A stretch of DNA of 64,000 bases from Sphingobacteriia bacterium. GTDB lineage: Bacteria; Bacteroidota; Bacteroidia; Chitinophagales; Chitinophagaceae. Below, in pieces: positions 27,601 through 37,438 of the stretch (position 1 is the stretch's first letter; every line of letters begins with the position of its first letter). A program made the translations under genes and the position numbers. Location: contig CANGCK010000004.1 of NCBI GenBank assembly GCA_947452295.1, forward strand, positions 1 through 64,000, read 5' to 3'. The notes beneath the pieces are model-generated. The model was not told the DNA's origin. It worked only from the letters and a program-made list of their open reading frames with translations, and did no database searches.

Positions 27601-30600
27601 CGCCTCCGGAAGATACTACTGCAGTGATAACAGTTGAAGAAACTTTAACAAAACTTGCTGCAGAAACACCACCAAAAGTTACTGCAGAGGCATTTGTTAA
27701 ATTAGTTCCAGTTATCGTAATCGTACTACCAGCTAATGCTGAAGTTGGAGTAAATGAAGTAATTGTTGGAGAGGCTACATATGTAAAACCTGTCTTTGTA
27801 GCAACTCCAGCCGGGTTAGTTACACTTATACTTCCCGTAGATCCAGTATCTATCACTGCATTTATTTGCACGTCCGAAACAATCGTATAGCCTCTGGCTA
27901 CGGCATTACCAAAACTTATGTCAGTGGCTGAAGTAAAATTAGTTCCTGTTATACTAACTACCATCCCAGAACCAGCTGATGTTGGAGTAAATGAGGTTAT
28001 AGTTGGTGTAGTTTGGGTTACATAAGTAAATAAATTTCCTTTAGTTACAATACCACCTGGAGTAGTAACTGAAACTGATAAGTTTGAGCCGGTACCATCC
28101 GGTATTCTCATTGATATAGTTGAATCAGACGTAACGGTGAAGGAGGTTAAGTAATTACCAATCATTACTTCCGATGTGCCATTAAAATTAGTTCCCTTAA
28201 TAACATTAGAAGAACCAATAATCCCAACACTAGAAGACAATGATGTTATAGTTGGTATTGGAGCATCCAATACGTTAAAGATTAAGGATGCCGAATTTGA
28301 ACACCCATTAACTGATTTAGTATAGTTGATAGTTGCAATGCCTGTACTTATTCCTGTAACTAAACCATTACTATCAATATAAGCAATCCCTTTATCGGAA
28401 GAACTCCATACCCCACTTAAGGTTGCATTCGATAACGATTTAGTTAATCCAACAGTTGTTGAATTTGCTCCGCTTATACTTCCGATAATTGGGGTAAGTG
28501 ATACACTGGTATTTGAAATAGCAGGATTTAAAGCCGTGCAACCATTTAAACTGGTATAGTTTACCGAAACAGTTTTATTACCATTTGTTAACCATTTCAG
28601 GGAAACGGTTGAAGACGTAGAAGCAACACTACCCGATTCAATTGAATAATCTATACCTGGCACACCGGAAATAGTCCATTGATAATTAGATTGACTTTCT
28701 TGCGTACTATAGGTACTTTGAATTCCAGAACAAATAGTTAAAGGGGCATTAAGTATAAAAGTAGGAACCGGTATTTCATTAATGTTTGCAAACGCTGTGC
28801 CACTTTGAGTATTCGATCCGTTATCAGCATCTGTTACACTTATTATTGTGTATTTAAATAGTCCGATGTTGTTGGATGGAACATTTAAAGTTACTGTATC
28901 ACTTTGCCCTGTTGTGGTTATAGTTTGACTACTGCTATCATTTAATTGATAAACAAAAGTATATGGCGCCCTACTACCAGACCCCGTAAAGGTAACAATT
29001 GGCGATGTACCATTCTTACAAACAGCGTTAGAGGAAATAGCAATTGCTGCAAAAGGGGCATTGGTGTTGGTAGTAATTGTATTAGAATTATTATAACGGT
29101 TGACTCTGATTCGATAGAAATAAGTAGTGTTGGGAGTTAATCCAGTTACATTTTTAAATGTATCAGTTACAGTAAATGGAGAACCGTTAACCGGTGCAGT
29201 AAAAGTATTATTAGTAGATACGTCTAGCAGATAACCGGAAATATTGTGTATGGGTGGTGCAGACCAATTAGCTGTAAAACTCACAGAAGTTCTGTCTGAA
29301 GCTCCTTTTGCAACAAGAGTTTCAGTAACATTTGTTATAATTGAATCTATGTTTGAGTTTGCTCCTGTTCCTGAAATTCCTGAGCCTGATTTATCAGCTC
29401 TCAATCGTAAAAAATATTTTGTGTTGGCCGCTAATCCATTTATCACAGCCGAATTAACATTACCAACTTCAGTATTATTATAATTGGTTACAAAAGAACC
29501 AAAAGTTCTGTCTGTGGAAAGATCTAAAAAATATTTTTCAGCTATACCAGTAACAGGAGACGTCCAATTAGCGGTAAAACCCAGTGAATATTTTTTTGTA
29601 GGAGATGTAATCACTGGAGCAACCATAGCATAACTTTCAATCCAGTTACTAACTGTTTCGGTTAATGCAAAATCATTTAAAGTTCCGTTATTAGTTGAAT
29701 CCGTTTGGTCATAAACAACATTTATTCCAATATTACTATCGTTAGCATTTCCCTGATTAAAGTTAAAATAAGCAACAAGATTTGAAGCATTAGCTGGTAG
29801 CGTTGCAAACATATTGGCTTTAATTTCGGCTTGTGTTTTAGCCGAACTCCATATACGAACCTCATCAATTGCCCCATTATAAAACCTACCATTAAAGTCG
29901 CTTCCAATTTTAACTGAATCTGTATTTACTAAAGTCGAAATTCCTGTACCACTTAAATTAACTTCTTGTCCGTTTACATATAACTTTCGACTTGACCCAT
30001 TTTTTACAGCTGCAATATGATGCCATTTATCTGCAGAAAGTAGTCCATTAGAAGAAGTCATTTCATCAAACTGTATTCCGGTATAGGGGCTAGAACCAGA
30101 CAATCGAAGCGAAAAACCATTTGCATTTGGACTATGATATTTACTGATTATCCCTGCAAGTGCGGAGAAAGAAGTAGGTTTAATCCATGCTTCGAGCGTA
30201 TAAGAATTTGCTAAATCAAGAGAATTATTATCGGGAATAGCAACATAATCATTACTTCCATCAAAATGGAGTGCATTTCCTGGTTCTGGAGATGTTATAT
30301 TTAATGAGATGGAATAACTCGGTGTTTGTGCAATATCTGTTGATAGCCCACCATATTCAACCAAATAACCTAATTGATTATTATTAGGGAGATCATTCCA
30401 TTTACCAACACGAGTAGAGTAAAATTGTGCGTAATGTTCGGAAGAGTTTACATTATTTGGTTCATTATTGTACCAGTTGTTATATTTTCCAGGCACTATC
30501 GTAACCGGATGATTTGAATTTGTAATTTGCGTTCCAGCTTCAGGGCCTGTAACCCAATACCATTTTCCTTCAGATGCGGTTTGATTTGCATAGGGAGCCG

Positions 30601-33600
30601 TACCTAAAGCAGAATTGATTTGAGCATAATCATCTGATGCGCCCATCCAGGCATCCGCATTTAGAATTTGTTTAATATAATCATTTTCTGCTTGAGAGGT
30701 TACTGTTGCCAAATAGCCTGAGTAATTCAAATAACCTCTTGCGGATGCGGCATCCTTTGCTGAACTCCAACTTCCTTTAGTAGTAATTAATTCATAAAAA
30801 TGACCATTACTGAAGGAATTTAATAATCCTGCAGAAAAGGAAATAGTTCTTACTGATCTACCCTTTTTAAATGCTTTGAAAGTAACTGTTCTTAGTAAAG
30901 TTTGCCAATTTGCCGAGCTAGTACTTCCTGAAAATGCCAAAACTCCGGTTGAAGAATTATATGCTTCCGTAGTAACTCCAGAGGGAAGTACACCGGTAAA
31001 AGACAATACATCTCCATCTTCTTTGCCACCTGAAATGATTACCCTAAAACCATCAATATTTTGAGAATGAACAACTTTAACATTAGGGTCAACAACTATC
31101 GGCGAATTACTTAATAAATCGTAAGTACAATTCACTGTGGTTGATGTTACATTGATGGGTTCCTTGGATGTTTGTACTGTTTGAGTTTTAAACCCACCAG
31201 TACCGTATACCGAGGATTTATTTGCCCTAACACGCCAATAATAATTTGTAAAAGGATTTAGTCCTGTAACTATTGAAGACAATACATTCCCTACATTTTT
31301 ACTATTATAACCTGCAACAAATGTGGCAAAAACTGGGCTTGTAGAAACATCTAGTAAATAATTTTCTATTGAACCTGCAATAGGAGCAGTCCAGTTTGCA
31401 GTAAAACCACTACCATTTACTAAGGTACTATTCAACGTTTGAGGGACTATCATTGCATAGCTTTCTACCCAGTTACTAGTAGTTCCAGACAATGCAAATC
31501 GCATTAATGTTCCGTCTTTATCATTTGTTGAGTAATCGGTTAAAATTGATCCAGATGCAGCATTAAAGCGATAGTAATTAGTTAATGATGATGATAAACC
31601 CGAAGGATTGATCTCATTGTACATTCCGGCCTGAATTTCAGCTTGAGTTCTTACCGTATTCCAAATTCTAACTTCATCAATTGTTCCCTGAAAAAAGTCG
31701 CCATTACTATTCCCCCATGACCTCATACCTCCTATTAGCCAATAACCATTATAATCAGTTATATTATTTAGCGTATTACTACCCACTAAAATACCATCTA
31801 AATACAACTTCATTCCTGAAGCAGTAGAAAATGTTGCTGCAACATGATGATATTTACCGTCATTATAAGAATTGGAACTTTTTAATGCATTAGAAGTACC
31901 ATTATATACTCCGAAGTTAATTTTACCATCAGAACTCATCCAAATAAAACGATCAAAAGAACCAGCACCTGTAATATTATTTGCACTATTAAATCCAACT
32001 ATACCACCTTTAGCTGTTGTAGTATTAAACCATGCTTCCAACGTAAAGGAAGTAGGATTTGTTACTAATGAAGCCGTAGAAACATAATCGTTAGTACCAT
32101 CAAAATTTAGTCCACTACCTGGAACAAAATTAACATTTGATAATGTCTGAATTTGTTGTGTAACAGTATAGCCACCTTGGCCTGTAACGGAGGGTTTTTC
32201 AGCTCTCACTCTCCAATAATAAATAGCATTATTGTCTAAACCTGTGATAACAGCGGTTGTAGCGGCACCAACATTTTTACTATTGTAACCAGCAATAAAA
32301 CTAGTAAAATTAGGCGATCTTGAAACATCTAAAATATAGTTTCCAACAATTCCAACTATTGGAGCAGACCAATTTGCAGTGAAAGAACTAGCAGTTATAT
32401 TATTGGTAGAAGGTGATGAAGAAATAACCATTGCATAACTTTCTACCCAATTACTGGTGGTTCCGGACATTGCAAAATTAGACAAAGTGCCATCAACTGG
32501 AGTACTCACTGCATCTAATAATGCACCACCAGAAGTAATATTGAAATTGTAGTATCTGAGAAGGCCTGATGTTGAAGGGCTAATTTCATTGTACATGTTA
32601 GCCTGAACATCCGATTGGGTTCTGGCCACATTCCAAATTCTAACTTCATCAATTTTCCCTTTAAAGAAATTAATAGGTGAATTATTTGCAAAACTAGATC
32701 CAATTGCTACAGTTAAAGCTGTACCAGTCGTACCAACACTCCCACTTGCCATTGAGCCAGCAAGTTGACCATTGATATATAAGTACATGGTTGCACCATT
32801 ATAAGTAGCTGCTATATGAGACCATTTACCTTCAGGGATGGTTAAGGTCGAAACAACTGTCCAGGGACTAACTTCTCTTGAAAATGATACTGTTCCATTT
32901 GAATTAACATTCAATTGAAATTGTCCTGCGACATTACCGTTGTACTTGCTAATTACCATACCTCCACTTGCTACATCACGATTAACCCATGCTTCAATTG
33001 AAAAAGGAGCTGAATTAGGGAAAGTAATTGAATTACCTAAATTTACATAATCATTCGTGCCATCAAAACTTAATGCATTTGCTGCAACAGAATAAACGAT
33101 AAATCCACCTGAAACATTACTAGTTGCAGAACAACCATTTGCAAGTGAAACAACACAATAATAAAAAGAATAAGTTGTTCCTTCTGATGAAGTAGATGGA
33201 GTATAGCTATTAGAATTAGCCCCACTAATTGCAGTTCCACCTGAATTATTGGCTGTTGTATTTACATACCACTGATAATTTATAGCTGAACTACCAGATT
33301 CAGATGATGCAGTTACCGTATAAGGAGCAGGAGAAGAATTTTTACTTACAGATCTATAGGTAGATAAAGGGTGTTGAGAAATAGAAATATTTTCTTTTCT
33401 GTAATTTAATACAGCTGAAGAACCAGACCAACTGCCATTACTTCTGAAGATACCAATAGAAATATTAGCTGAGCTAGATGCTGTATATGTATATGGGTTT
33501 GCTGTAACTTGAGCACCATTGATACACATACCATTACTACGATCATTATTTGTATAACTAAAAATATATTTATGACCAGTTACAACTGTTAAACTTTTAG

Positions 33601-33757
33601 ATTCCCCATCTCCCAAGTATAAACTTTGAGCATAACAAGAAACTACAGATGCACTACCTGTATTAGTAAAATTACATTGAGCAAGTACAGAATGATTTGA
33701 AATTGTCAATATAATAAAAACAATATAAAAGCAAACTGTTTTTAAAAGGTTATTCAT
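24677..33757 (-). CDS. Giant T9SS-secreted multidomain adhesin (3,026 residues)
   Basis: A signal peptide (cut near residue 26, ...SVLAQ) opens the protein. Domains in order: LamG-like, about 227-390; FN3-like, about 445-545; LamG-like, 547-715; FN3-like, 770-865; a cadherin-like stretch, 880-980; a C-type-lectin-like domain, 985-1137, with EPN and WND; LamG-like, 1160-1320; two FN3-like, 1385-1565; Ig/Big_2-like parts to 1830; seven IPT/TIG repeats of about 80 residues, 1832-2392; a long beta-rich region; and a C-terminal T9SS type A sorting domain, about 2945-3026 (NPIKSNEINLL, LSPGIYVLRI). It is probably exported and bound at the cell surface, for adhesion or glycan binding. No enzyme motif is seen. 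It has its own promoter. Confidence 0.9.
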   Translation of the reverse strand: MNNLLKTVCFYIVFIILTISNHSVLAQCNFTNTGSASVVSCYAQSLYLGDGESKSLTVVTGHKYIFSYTNNDRSNGMCINGAQVTANPYTYTASSSANISIGIFRSNGSWSGSSAVLNYRKENISISQHPLSTYRSVSKNSSPAPYTVTASSESGSSAINYQWYVNTTANNSGGTAISGANSNSYTPSTSSEGTTYSFYYCVVSLANGCSATSNVSGGFIVYSVAANALSFDGTNDYVNLGNSITFPNSAPFSIEAWVNRDVASGGMVISKYNGNVAGQFQLNVNSNGTVSFSREVSPWTVVSTLTIPEGKWSHIAATYNGATMYLYINGQLAGSMASGSVGTTGTALTVAIGSSFANNSPINFFKGKIDEVRIWNVARTQSDVQANMYNEISPSTSGLLRYYNFNITSGGALLDAVSTPVDGTLSNFAMSGTTSNWVESYAMVISSSPSTNNITASSFTANWSAPIVGIVGNYILDVSRSPNFTSFIAGYNSKNVGAATTAVITGLDNNAIYYWRVRAEKPSVTGQGGYTVTQQIQTLSNVNFVPGSGLNFDGTNDYVSTASLVTNPTSFTLEAWFNTTTAKGGIVGFNSANNITGAGSFDRFIWMSSDGKINFGVYNGTSNALKSSNSYNDGKYHHVAATFSTASGMKLYLDGILVGSNTLNNITDYNGYWLIGGMRSWGNSNGDFFQGTIDEVRIWNTVRTQAEIQAGMYNEINPSGLSSSLTNYYRFNAASGSILTDYSTNDKDGTLMRFALSGTTSNWVESYAMIVPQTLNSTLVNGSGFTANWTAPIAGSIENYLLDVSTSPVFATFVAGYNSKNVGNVLSSIVTGLNPFTNYYWRVRANKSSVYGTGGFKTQTVQTSKEPINVTSTTVNCTYDLLSNSPIVVDPNVKVVHSQNIDGFRVIISGGKEDGDVLSFTGVLPSGVTTEAYNSSTGVLAFSGSTSSANWQTLLRTVTFKAFKKGRSVRTISFSAGLLNSFSNGHFYELITTKGSWSSAKDAASARGYLNYSGYLATVTSQAENDYIKQILNADAWMGASDDYAQINSALGTAPYANQTASEGKWYWVTGPEAGTQITNSNHPVTIVPGKYNNWYNNEPNNVNSSEHYAQFYSTRVGKWNDLPNNNQLGYLVEYGGLSTDIAQTPSYSISLNITSPEPGNALHFDGSNDYVAIPDNNSLDLANSYTLEAWIKPTSFSALAGIISKYHSPNANGFSLRLSGSSPYTGIQFDEMTSSNGLLSADKWHHIAAVKNGSSRKLYVNGQEVNLSGTGISTLVNTDSVKIGSDFNGRFYNGAIDEVRIWSSAKTQAEIKANMFATLPANASNLVAYFNFNQGNANDSNIGINVVYDQTDSTNNGTLNDFALTETVSNWIESYAMVAPVITSPTKKYSLGFTANWTSPVTGIAEKYFLDLSTDRTFGSFVTNYNNTEVGNVNSAVINGLAANTKYFLRLRADKSGSGISGTGANSNIDSIITNVTETLVAKGASDRTSVSFTANWSAPPIHNISGYLLDVSTNNTFTAPVNGSPFTVTDTFKNVTGLTPNTTYFYRIRVNRYNNSNTITTNTNAPFAAIAISSNAVCKNGTSPIVTFTGSGSRAPYTFVYQLNDSSSQTITTTGQSDTVTLNVPSNNIGLFKYTIISVTDADNGSNTQSGTAFANINEIPVPTFILNAPLTICSGIQSTYSTQESQSNYQWTISGVPGIDYSIESGSVASTSSTVSLKWLTNGNKTVSVNYTSLNGCTALNPAISNTSVSLTPIIGSISGANSTTVGLTKSLSNATLSGVWSSSDKGIAYIDSNGLVTGISTGIATINYTKSVNGCSNSASLIFNVLDAPIPTITSLSSSVGIIGSSNVIKGTNFNGTSEVMIGNYLTSFTVTSDSTISMRIPDGTGSNLSVSVTTPGGIVTKGNLFTYVTQTTPTITSFTPTSAGSGMVVSITGTNFTSATDISFGNAVARGYTIVSDVQINAVIDTGSTGSISVTNPAGVATKTGFTYVASPTITSFTPTSALAGSTITITGTNLTNASAVTFGGVSAASFVKVSSTVITAVVSSGGATGSISITTPGGSVSTLTDFTYIPPVPTITSFTPTSAGAGATVVIKGTGFFNISSITIGGTEVSSFTIDSSTQIKAIVASGTTGKIVIINSSGSITSSTDFTFIQPPTISSFTPSSLVSGLIVTISGSNFTGTTSVKFGGTAATSFTVLSSTQITAVVGAGTSGDVSVTTLGGTATKSGFTFVGAPSIISFTPLATGTGNSVTISGLNFTGASAVSFGGIPAASFTVVSPSLITAVVGTGADGIVSVTTPGGTATLAGFTLVPTPTIISFSPNSTIKGTLVNIIGTNFNNASAVSFGGTAAASYTVVSPILITAVVGNGSTGNISITTPGGTVTKNGFKCRPIWVGNHNSDWNNTLNWVPQVMPDSVATVSTELNQPIISSGTISYNDVIINNGSHVKINGSGELKVTGKIINNGVLDVTDGTVSLEGNDSSISITSGTFKSNSIKNLKINKPGKFVTLTDTLKITGSISPTAGTLKTNGVLILKSTVDGDASITEGSPTGGYIDGNVKVERYLGNTRSWRMVGFPFSKDSVIRGSILKNYYAGDYVAYSYNEALDNGNYGSSGPSNAGWIYLSNTKSITADKGLLLVGGSSSLINLTSKVNTGTQIIPLAYSANKASNKGWNLIANPFPANLDWDKVIAANPGINVANAIYRWDPNSQGYATYVNGFSTGNQSNIIENGASIFVQSFGAKTFTIFESCKSEESPSGRLFSAPSQGAIRSLSIPADKSIIKLYLLKEGDSTADETILRWGADADVTDSFDFKFDAFDMGRTAGPDLSVTDNNNNLYAIFHGTELKNPTEEYRTIQLNTANLSLSSSYILKMEILSTLAKNNHAFIYDQFTREYSKIDLAAKDYHFKTNVDGLSIDKKRFSVVFNKQTASINAETILSENEGLKLIENPIKSNEINLLSNSNYQQIQWQLTDNSGKVFGAGFFNGLIKGNRFKLAPAQSLSPGIYVLRINSAGKLLCTFKLLKIN
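26578..28265 (-). repeat. Seven IPT/TIG repeats encoded in the giant adhesin
   Basis: Seven consecutive units of about 80 codons each begin with a PTITSFTPTS-like segment, continue with VTITGTNFT and FGG, and end VTTPGG...FTYV. They are Ig-like IPT/TIG folds. DNA identity between units is only moderate, unlike the nearly identical 270-bp repeats at 53078-54967, so this array is older. Confidence 0.85.
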
Positions 33758-33814
33758 AAAATAAATTGCTTAGAAAAGCAAAAAACACTCAATTTTATTA
33801 TTGGATAAAAGAAA

Positions 33815-33845
33815 CAAAAGTACAATTTTTATACTTAAAACTCAA
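33815..33845 (-). promoter_or_regulatory. Bacteroidota promoter of the giant adhesin gene
   Basis: On the minus strand TTG (33845-33843) is followed after 20 bases by TACTTTTG (33822-33815), an exact TAnnTTTG with an ideal spacer. The adhesin ATG is 57 bases downstream. This is the best-formed promoter I found in the window. Confidence 0.7.
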
Positions 33846-33905
33846 TATAATTATATGGGAAACAGTTGTACATAAAGAAAAAAGCTAATTTATTTTTTTA
33901 AAAAT

Positions 33906-36464
33906 TTATTTGCTTTTACAGTTTTCAATGATGATTTTAAAATTTTGATTATCAGGAAAAAATAGTAATCCATTTTGTGCGTACATAAGCGCTTTATTTT
34001 TAATATTATTCAAGTACATTATATAAGATAATAATTCATGAATTTGAACATTACTTTTATCTTTTTTAATATATATAGTAGCATATTTTTCAACATCATC
34101 CACTAATTGTAGTTCAAAACTTGTAATTACTAATTCTTCTAAAACCAATAAACTTGAAGTATCAATTGAATAAGCTTTTTCGAAAGATGCTTTAGCTTGT
34201 ATTAAATCCTTATGTGAAATATAAACCCTTCCTATATCATACCATGCATTAAAAAAAGCTGGATAAATTTGAGTTGCACGTTTAAAATGCATTAAAGCAT
34301 CCTCTTGTATATTTTTTTTTGTAATACTATCTAATGAAATATCTTTTGTAGAAATATCCATTAAATTTAAAGCTAATAAATTGTGAGCTTGAGCGGATTG
34401 ATCTAAATGATTAATGTCATTTTTCATTAAGGTTAACGAATCTGACCAATCATTGTTTCGAAATACAGTTCTAACAGCAAGCAATAAAATGAATAAACCA
34501 AATAAATAAATATATATTTTTTTATATTTAAAATTGATATTTTCTTTAAGCATAAATAAACAAGCGGCTAAAAATAAACAAAAACCTGCCGAAGCATTAA
34601 ATGCTAATCGTTCACCAACCATACCTGCCACTAATTCTACATAATTACTAAATAATAATATTGAGATTGTGTACCATAAATAACCAATTAAAATAAAAGG
34701 ATATTTTTTGTAAAAGATAATACCCATCAAAAAAATAATCAAATAAATCAATAGATAAAATATTGATTTGAAGCTGAATAATGAAGTAGTATTTATAACA
34801 GCGTATCCATAATAAAAAGACAATTCAGTAGGTATAACTAGAATTTTTAAATAGGTCCCAATTGTAATTATCCCAGTACCTAGTGTTTCGCTAAAAGAAT
34901 GAGGCTTAACTAAAGTATTTTCAACAAATTGTAAATTTCTACCTTCTTTAAATTTGAAAAGTTGAATTTGCTCATTATCTAAATTAATACTTGTACTGGT
35001 TAAATAGGTATTATTATTAACAATTAAATTATTATTTGTTTTTTTAAAAATAACATTTGAAGAATTGATAAAAGTATAAATCAAAATAAATATGATTGAA
35101 AATAATTGCAAAAATTTAATGATTATCTTTTCATAATTCTGATGAATAAAAAAACAAACAATAGTAATAAATAAAAGTAAAAGAGTAAAAACAGAGAAAT
35201 TAAAAAATAGAATAGAAATTAATAATGCAACAAGAGAAACGATAATACTCCATAAAATATTATTTTGTAACGAATAAAAAATGAATAAAATGATTCCTAT
35301 AAGTAAAATATTTGCAATTGAAAAATTAAGAATTAAAATAAAAACAATTATAATTGAACCAAGGACATAAATTAACCAATCTTTATTTGCTTGAAATAAA
35401 AACCGTGGATTTTGAATAAGTAATAAAAAAAGAGATAATAATTTGAAATTAAATACATCATTAACAAATCCTACGATTGCAAATTGAAGAATTAAAAGAA
35501 TTGTTCCGTAATAATTATACTTAAATAAATAAATAAGTGCTGTAAATATAGCAAGTACGAAATAAAATATATTATTAAAATATAAAAAACAAAACATTAA
35601 AGCCCATGACATCAATATCAATCCCAAATAAATATATTTTATTTTAGATTGAAAAAAGATATGTAATTCATTAAATTTTAGTGTTATAATAAAGAAAAAT
35701 ATTAAAACAAAAATTTGCAGTAACATTAATTTTAATGAAAATAGTAATTTGAAATCCACAGCAATTAAACTAGATGGGATTGACAATACTAATAGAATTA
35801 AAAAATATTTTTTAATTGATATAGGATGTATTGATAGTGATATAATTGGCAGTAGAATAGACATTGGAAATATACTTTTCTTCGCTAACATTCCAATAGC
35901 AAAAAAAATACCAACAAGAATCAAATTGATGAAACTATACTTTTTTAGCAATTTGTTAAGTGACAATGCAGCAAGTAGCATGAATATAAAAGCTAATATT
36001 TCATCTCTATTTTTAATGCTTGCAACAGCTTCTGAATGTATGGGATGAACAGCAAATAATACAGTTGCAATAAAAGCAATAAACCTATAATTATGCCCTA
36101 CCCAATTAGACAATAATTTAAATAACAAAAAAACAGCTATACAATAAAATATCAAATTAAAGAGATGACTTACGAAGGGATGTTCACCAAACAATTGATT
36201 TTCTATTGCAAATGACAAATGAACAATTGGCCTATATCCATAAGCATATCCCATATTATCTTCATAATAAGGTGTAGAAAATATGTCTCTAAATGAAGAT
36301 AATCCCTTGGAACTTAACGGATGATTTTGAGTAACAAGATTGTCATCTAAATTATATCCGTTAAATAATGTATTAGTATAAATCAAGATTGTTAAAACAA
36401 TAATAAAATATAAATATTTGTTATTATAATTAAAATTGAAAAGAAATATTTTTTTTTTCATCAT
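33906..36464 (-). CDS. TMTC-like GT-C membrane glycosyltransferase with C-terminal TPRs
   Basis: This 852-residue protein has about 16-18 membrane helices and a soluble TPR region (about 690-852). Its landmarks follow the animal TMTC (GT105) O-mannosyltransferases. The first loop carries an acidic NGYNLDDN (D40-D41), then GYRPIVHLSFAIENQLFG. FAVHPIHSEAVASIKNRDE lies at 137-155, then MLAKKS, GERLAFNASAGFCLF, and RTVFRNNDWSDSLTL just before the TPRs. These enzymes use a polyprenyl-phosphate sugar to glycosylate proteins outside the cytoplasm. The central part (about 210-470) is unusually rich in Ile/Leu/Phe. Function as a protein glycosyltransferase is inferred. Confidence 0.75.
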   Translation of the reverse strand: MMKKKIFLFNFNYNNKYLYFIIVLTILIYTNTLFNGYNLDDNLVTQNHPLSSKGLSSFRDIFSTPYYEDNMGYAYGYRPIVHLSFAIENQLFGEHPFVSHLFNLIFYCIAVFLLFKLLSNWVGHNYRFIAFIATVLFAVHPIHSEAVASIKNRDEILAFIFMLLAALSLNKLLKKYSFINLILVGIFFAIGMLAKKSIFPMSILLPIISLSIHPISIKKYFLILLVLSIPSSLIAVDFKLLFSLKLMLLQIFVLIFFFIITLKFNELHIFFQSKIKYIYLGLILMSWALMFCFLYFNNIFYFVLAIFTALIYLFKYNYYGTILLILQFAIVGFVNDVFNFKLLSLFLLLIQNPRFLFQANKDWLIYVLGSIIIVFILILNFSIANILLIGIILFIFYSLQNNILWSIIVSLVALLISILFFNFSVFTLLLLFITIVCFFIHQNYEKIIIKFLQLFSIIFILIYTFINSSNVIFKKTNNNLIVNNNTYLTSTSINLDNEQIQLFKFKEGRNLQFVENTLVKPHSFSETLGTGIITIGTYLKILVIPTELSFYYGYAVINTTSLFSFKSIFYLLIYLIIFLMGIIFYKKYPFILIGYLWYTISILLFSNYVELVAGMVGERLAFNASAGFCLFLAACLFMLKENINFKYKKIYIYLFGLFILLLAVRTVFRNNDWSDSLTLMKNDINHLDQSAQAHNLLALNLMDISTKDISLDSITKKNIQEDALMHFKRATQIYPAFFNAWYDIGRVYISHKDLIQAKASFEKAYSIDTSSLLVLEELVITSFELQLVDDVEKYATIYIKKDKSNVQIHELLSYIMYLNNIKNKALMYAQNGLLFFPDNQNFKIIIENCKSK

Positions 36465-36503
36465 TAAATATTGAAAGATGATATTTATAAAAAGATTGAA
36501 TAA

Positions 36504-37403
36504 TTATTCAAAAAGTCTTTTAAATTTCCAAATCAAAAAATACAAATAAGTAATAAACGTATTTATATTGAATATTTTTCTTTTAAAAGAATACTTAGCA
36601 TTGTATTGTTTTAATAATAGATTGTAATAATTATACTCTGGTAATAACGGATTATCAATTTTGGAAAAAACAATACAACTTAATTCAGCATAATGAATAA
36701 AAATAATTTTATGTTGATTATTTATTAAAATTTCACCAAATTGATTTCTATCTAACTGATAATTTTTATAATTCCAACCAGCAAAATTACAACCTGGATG
36801 TTTTAATATTTCAACATTATCAAATAAAATAGGAACCAAATCTAAATATTTTTGATCATCAAAAAGCCCTCTAGTAAATGATTTTTTAATATTATACAAA
36901 CAACAATTAGACCACCATTTTAAAAAACCAAGCGCATTAAAATTAACTCCAATAAACCCTGCGTTAAATAAACCCACTCTATAATTAGCTTCAAACCAAT
37001 TTTGATTATTATTAGGATTTGTTTCATAAAAATGAGGGGTAAGCAACACAGAAGAATAAGAAAGTTTTTCAAATAAAAATGCAGGATCAGCATAAAATAA
37101 AATATCATTGTCTAAATAAATTACGCTGACATGATGATTTAATAAATAGGATAAAAAAACAGGTTTTAATCCCCATCTAAGTTTGTTAGCATTAGTAGAA
37201 TATTTATCAATAATCTTTATTGATAAATCATTAATTATTTGATTTAAAGTTACAAAAGCAATATTATCCTTATTAATTAATGGAATTTTATTTGAATCAA
37301 TTAGTAAAACATGTAATTTATAGGGCATTATGCTATCTGCAAGTGCATATACCTTGTAAAGATGTGAATGGGTTGTTATAGTACAAAATGAAACATTATC
37401 CAT
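36504..37403 (-). CDS. Glycosyltransferase with DxD motif (GT-A like)
   Basis: The 299-residue cytoplasmic protein looks like a nucleotide-diphospho-sugar transferase. It has an N-terminal sheet region (FCTITTHSHLYKVYALADSI), a metal-binding VIYLDNDILFYADP at about residue 95, then LFNAGFIGVN, LFDDQKYLDLVP and ILKHPGCNFAGWN. This order fits GT8/GT77-like GT-A enzymes. The sugar and acceptor are unknown. It lies 39 bases upstream of the TMTC-like gene and belongs to the same leftward series. Confidence 0.7.
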   Translation of the reverse strand: MDNVSFCTITTHSHLYKVYALADSIMPYKLHVLLIDSNKIPLINKDNIAFVTLNQIINDLSIKIIDKYSTNANKLRWGLKPVFLSYLLNHHVSVIYLDNDILFYADPAFLFEKLSYSSVLLTPHFYETNPNNNQNWFEANYRVGLFNAGFIGVNFNALGFLKWWSNCCLYNIKKSFTRGLFDDQKYLDLVPILFDNVEILKHPGCNFAGWNYKNYQLDRNQFGEILINNQHKIIFIHYAELSCIVFSKIDNPLLPEYNYYNLLLKQYNAKYSFKRKIFNINTFITYLYFLIWKFKRLFE

Positions 37404-37438
37404 TGTATTGAATCTAACCTATTTGTTTACGCTTTATG

